A DNA stretch of 64,000 nucleotides from Hermodice carunculata. Its lineage: Eukaryota; Annelida; Polychaeta; Eunicida; Amphinomidae. Numbering within the stretch: position 1 is the stretch's first letter; each line of letters starts with the position of its first letter. The position numbers and the translations under genes were made by a program. A model generated the notes under the pieces. It had not been told where the DNA came from. It saw only the letters and a program-made list of their open reading frames with translations, and searched no databases. The stretch is from positions 11,284,575-11,348,574 of the forward strand of contig OZ026628.1 in NCBI GenBank assembly GCA_964020975.1, read 5' to 3'. Positions 59,632-64,000 of this stretch are shown here, piece after piece.

Positions 59632-59796
59632 CAAGTGGTCCCTCTCTTATAATGCCCCTCTCACCTGAGGCCGCCCCTCTTGAGATGCCAGCATTCTTGT
59701 ACACAAAGTATGGTATTTCCATTATATCACCCCTCCCTCTTATAAGGCCACGTTTTGGCTGCATTTGGGGTAGCCTTATAAGGAGGGGACCACTTT
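59632..59796. mobile_element. MITE with AAGTGGTCCCT ends
   Basis: CAAGTGGTCCCTCTCTTATA is mirrored by TATAAGGAGGGGACCACTTT. Related in style to the CAGTAGTCCC MITEs but a distinct family. Target duplication not clear. Confidence 0.75.
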
Positions 59797-59799
59797 ATA

Positions 59800-60655
59800 G
59801 TTGAACTCCAGGATACCGTATACAGTTGCGACCATAATTCAATATAATTTCATATTTCAAATTATCACATTAATATAGGTAGAAAATAACAATAATCCAT
59901 TTTGGTGAAATTGACAGAAAACACACTTGTGCTATAACTTCAATTTACCAACTTCAAGTTGCCACTTTACAATTATGTATCAAAATATATGTACAAAGTA
60001 GCCTATATATATATATATATATATAGGTGCTGAACAAGAAGCAAATTTCAAACAACCACTGTCCACCATTGGCTGTCATAATTCCCGCTGATGACCCATT
60101 GGTACATTTAGGCTGATATAGCCTACGTAAAAATTTTCATAGGAAATGGGTCAAGTAGACATTTTCTCTTATTATGTTGAGGTTACAGAGTGACAGGTTA
60201 GGATAACTACAGAGTTTAAACTATGGAGTAGGTTATTGAACACTAGAAAGTGGTTCTAAACAGAAAGTCTCAAATATAATAGAATGGTAAATAAACAGTC
60301 TCTGTATCAGTGGATGTTCAGAGAAAGGCCTAGACTAGTTATCAAACCAACCTATAGGGCCAACATTTCCCCACTAAGCTAAGATAAAGCAGCAATGACA
60401 TTGTTTGCACTCATACAATATCACATCTGAGTTGTTACCTGTAAGATTGAGTAATGCCACTATAGTCCTTGTCAAATTTACATATTCACAAATATGCATC
60501 ACTTTTAGCCATTGTAACAGAATATGATAATTTTGGATATTATCCAATCCGCTGTAAAATGGAAATGTACCTGATGATGTACAGTACAGCTAATATCAAA
60601 AAATTACAAAGCACATGTGAGCAAACAAATTTGATTAAAGGTGGGATTTGATTCA
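59800..60655. other. Gene-free stretch
   Basis: Short (TA)n at 60005-60026; no supported gene. Confidence 0.6.
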
Positions 60656-61515
60656 ACGGAATTTTTGCAACAGGTATAGCATATCCCCACACAATATAGA
60701 GCATGCAAGTTATCATGCAGAAACAGTATTGAACTGAATGGCTCTGTGACCTTTGAAATTAAGTCAAGGTCACCCATCTCCAAACTTGACCTAGCCCCGA
60801 ATACGGACAATTATCCAGTGCAATATAAAAGTCCTAGTTTAAAAACCTCTTCAGTTATAATGTGGAAACCAAAGTTTACTCAGGTACCACTGTGACCTTG
60901 AAAATTAAATCAAGGTCACCAAACTTTAAACTTCTTCTAGCCCTTAGCAAGAACTATAGCCCTGTAAAGTATCTTAGTCCTAACTTAAAAACTTCTTGAG
61001 TTATTGTGCAGAAACCACAGGAATTTTACAATCTCTCTGTGACCCTGAAAACTGGGTCAAGGTCATCCATCTTCGACCTTAATCTAGCCCTTACAGAGAA
61101 CCATAAAGTTATGCCATATAAAAGTTCTAGCTCCAAGGTACAAGTTATAATGCAGAAAGCATAAAACCATGTTCAGTAAAGTGGCTCCGTGACCTTTAAA
61201 ATGAAATCAAGGTCATTCATCTTCAAACTTAGCCTAGCCCCAAATATGGACTATAATCCTGTCCAATTTAAAAGTCCTAGCTTAAAAACCTCTTCAGTTA
61301 TTGTGCGAAAACTAAAGTAACCTCAGGTACCACTGTGACCTTGGAAATTGAGTCAAGGTCACCCATCTTCGAACTTTGCCTAGCTTTTGACTAGAATAAT
61401 ACACGTAACAGTATCAAAGTCCTAGCTTAAAAGCTTCTTGAGTTATTGTGCGGAAACCACAGTCTACCGACCGACATGTGCAACGCTATATGCCGCACCT
61501 TCTTCGAATGGGGCC
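60656..61515 (-). repeat. Tandem array of about 145-bp units, inverted copy 2
   Basis: Reverse-complement relative of 31848-33110, ending at the right with the CCGACCGACATGTGCA and CTTCTTCGAA head. TCAAGGTCA words occur at about 60763, 60910, 61059, 61209 and 61353. Confidence 0.85.
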
Positions 61516-61519
61516 ATAA

Positions 61520-62625
61520 AAATTCAATTCCGTTGCCATGGTAACCAATATAAGTACATTTTGACAATAAAATTGATCGTACTCTCTACCTCACCTTCCA
61601 CTCCTAGTTATTATGTTTCGATTGATACAAAATTGAGCTAGATGTTTTCAAGTTTAAAAATTAATTCCGAATATTTGAAGCTAGAAACACGTTTCTAATG
61701 TTTGATAGCAATTTTATGCGATTTTTGTGAATATTCCGTTGCTATGGCAACCAACTGTTGCCACTTACTATCTCAAACTGGTTTCTTAGGAAACGTCTGT
61801 AAAGTAAGTATGCTGATGTAAAGGTGTAAAGTGGTACGTTGTAAGTTTATTCAGTAATGGTTCAAAATGTATTTTTCCTTGATTACTCCAAGATTAAAAG
61901 TCGTTACCATGGCAACCAATAAAACACATATAGCCCATAAAATTGATAGTACAATCTACCTCACCTTTAACTTCAGGTTCTTATCTTTCAATTAATACTA
62001 TATTTAGCTAGGTATTTTTTTGTTTAAGGAAAGATATACCATCAGTATTATCACATGTATCATATCTCAGCAATGCGCAGCGTTGGCCATAAAATTGCCA
62101 TATCCACAAAAATCTGCTCATTTTGAGTTATCTTAACATTTGCAAGAACATTGCTAGGTAACCCAAAACACTCTTTCATCCCTCAATTGACTTCATTTTT
62201 AATGCAGATAGAATCTCTTTACATTTTAACATCAAATGGGATGAAAATTATTCCTGATATTTAAAACTATAAACAAGTTTCTAATGTTTAGTTGCAAATT
62301 TAGGTGATTTTTACAAATATTCTGTTGCCATGGCAACCAACTGTTGACACTTAGTATCTCAAACTGGTTTCTTATGAAACGCTTGTATAGTAGGTATGCT
62401 GATGTAAATTTGTGAAGTGATACTTTGTATGTGTATAAAGTTACGGTTAATAAGGTGTTTTTCGCTTTATATCTCAAAAACTTAATTTCGTTTCCATGGT
62501 AACCAATATAAATAAAAATTGACTACGAAATTGATCATACATCCTACCTGACTTTAAACTTCAGGTGCTTATCTTTTGATTGATACCAAATCCAGCTGGG
62601 CATTTTGCTGGTTGAACGAAAACTG
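61520..62625 (-). repeat. X-box-bearing repeat, right arm of the large inverted repeat
   Basis: Inverse of 55850-57350; X-box palindromes start at 61532, 61738, 61903, 62324 and 62490, again with about 165/421-bp spacing. It directly abuts the array at 60656-61515. Confidence 0.88.
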
Positions 62626-62949
62626 AAAATAAGCCTTTTGGAAAATTTAGCTGCTCTACTAATTGGGCATGGGCTGTTCATACAGCCCTCTAGTTACGTC
62701 ACAGTATAAATGGGTTTAGCATCATATGTAATAAATAGGGTTTACATGTAGCATCATATTTAAATTTTATGTTATGAAATATGCAAATTAGAGGCAATTA
62801 AATTTTAAAAGTTTCCTTATCTTGGAACCTATTACAGATACTCACAAAATGTAAAGTAGCACATAAAGATCTGTGACACCTGCCAATCTAATGGACAGTG
62901 AGCAAAAACTGTAGTATTTGAAATTATGCTACTTAGCCACTTGTAACAT
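62626..62949. other. Gene-free stretch
   Basis: Nothing supported. Confidence 0.6.
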
Positions 62950-63480
62950 TCAAAAGTTGAATATTCCCAAGACAATTATAAATTGAGGTGGCAGTCCAAC
63001 TTCCGTTTATAGGTTTGTGACATACCGTAGCAGCATCCAGTATATCATGAACCAAACTTGTAGCATTTTGATTTATGTAAATTAAGTGAATACACAAGAT
63101 TGAATTCTTGAACAAGTTTCAAACTATAACATATAGATGTCTCATTCCAAATTCAATTTGTAGGTGTGTTACATGGCCACATCCAATTTAACATAAACCA
63201 AAAACGCAGCATTCTTACTCTTGCAAATTAGGTGAATACACAAAATTGAAATCTTGAATAACTTCAAAACTCTATTATGATCATATATTGGGATGTCATT
63301 CAACATAAGTTAATTGATTTGTAGAATAGTTGCATCCAATGAACCATGAATCAAAAGTTGTTGCAGTTTGGTCAATTTAAATTAGGCAAATACACCAAAT
63401 TAAAATTTTGAATTGCTTCAAAATATTATAGATTGAGGTGCCTTTCCAATTTCAATTTATAGGTTTTTTACATAGCCTCA
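62950..63480 (+). repeat. Degenerate tandem repeat, about 150-bp unit, 3-4 copies
   Basis: Landmarks 'TTGAGGTG(G/C)C..TCCAA.TTC..TTTATAGGTTT' recur at about 62984, 63136, 63288 and 63428, with 'AAATTA(A/G)GTGAATACACA(A)' between them. Confidence 0.7.
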
Positions 63481-64000
63481 TGAAAAATATATTTGCAGGA
63501 GTTAAATAAATACTGAATGAGCAATCTTTAACGGTTTTCTAGGCACACAGACTGATTTGCTCAGAAGCAAATCAATTTTTTCTGGTTGAAATTGTTTTTG
63601 TTTACATTGTAACTTATCAACAACATTACAGCAAACAATATATTACCAGCAACCAGTTTTTGTCAGGTAAAAAGGAAAGATAAATGGTAACACAGAGGTA
63701 TATGTTTTTTGGCCGCAGAACGGCCGGGTGTGAAATTCATGCCGGCAGCTGGGAACCAGTGCTGGATGGATCAATGGAGGACAGGCCAGTCACAGTTTAG
63801 TTTCGGCCTGTAGGAACTGTATTAAGACTGATATTAAGTGACTGCTTTTGTGTCACCTGTCAAGTTGGTTTGTAGTAAATATGTTAATTTCAAGTTCAAA
63901 TATTTTATAAGCACCGGCGTGACACCTCATAACTTGAAAATTGACATATCACAAGTTACCAGTACATGTATTAGTGAATTAACTTAGTACGTATTGATAA
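63481..64000. other. Gene-free stretch to the window end
   Basis: A GC-richer patch at 63710-63830 has a 35-codon open frame without motif; nothing else supported. Confidence 0.5.

Noticed and set aside
55850-62625. CRISPR-like array because of regularly spaced palindromes
   Set aside because: Spacers are not unique, sequence context is eukaryotic, and the palindromes sit in long repeat units.

Overview
The window is repeat-rich, AT-rich animal genomic DNA. It has short exons with spliceosomal GT/AG borders, tRNA-derived SINEs, several non-LTR retrotransposon families, Tc1/mariner, Crypton-type tyrosine-recombinase fossils, a DIRS-like fossil and many MITEs. The repeat style (a CGGTCGG run after a TTCGAAGAAGG head, 'aggcccatgggcct' tails, TAGCTCAGCTGA heads, repeated TGACCTTGA units) is one I associate with marine invertebrates, most likely a lophotrochozoan such as a mollusc. 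That placement rests on memory of repeat style and is not proven by a gene.

Host coding content is very sparse. The best host exon is a 324-bp phase 1-1 exon (35285-35608) encoding one V-type immunoglobulin domain. About 12.3 kb upstream, a signal-peptide-like exon (22970-23024) ends in the same phase behind a TATA box, so the two may be exons of one gene with a transposon-filled intron. Two further stop-free stretches with exon-like borders (8829-9035, 9201-9330) are unrecognised.

Layout. 0-3 kb: three LINE fragments of opposite orientation abut. 3-15 kb: intergenic DNA with hairpins, SINEs, TA microsatellites and short tandem repeats. 15.8-16.8 kb: minus-strand pseudogene of a Crypton/DUF3504-type tyrosine recombinase; a second, different one lies at 27.8-28.35 kb. 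17.16-22.71 kb: a segment bounded by 165-bp inverted repeats with a PHD-finger-like pseudo-exon inside. 30.72-34.66 kb: a 3.9-kb DNA transposon with 20-bp inverted termini, TAAT flanks, nine subterminal 16-bp boxes and a decayed gene end, itself invaded by a 1.3-kb repeat array and a MITE. 35.78-46.06 kb: a tandem higher-order array in which a roughly 520-bp monomer alternates with the same monomer carrying a 1.65-kb inserted element; filled and empty sites sit side by side. 46.8-54.5 kb: degenerate TAGCTCAGCTGA-type repeats interrupted by a DIRS-like fossil and a Tc1-like element. 55.8-62.6 kb: a large imperfect inverted repeat whose arms carry eleven X-box (RFX-type) palindromes at regular 165/425-bp spacing, around further repeat arrays.

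The genes do not form a pathway. The striking theme is repeat architecture: nested transposons, a transposon amplified as a satellite, and repeat families carrying regular arrays of transcription-factor-like palindromes.
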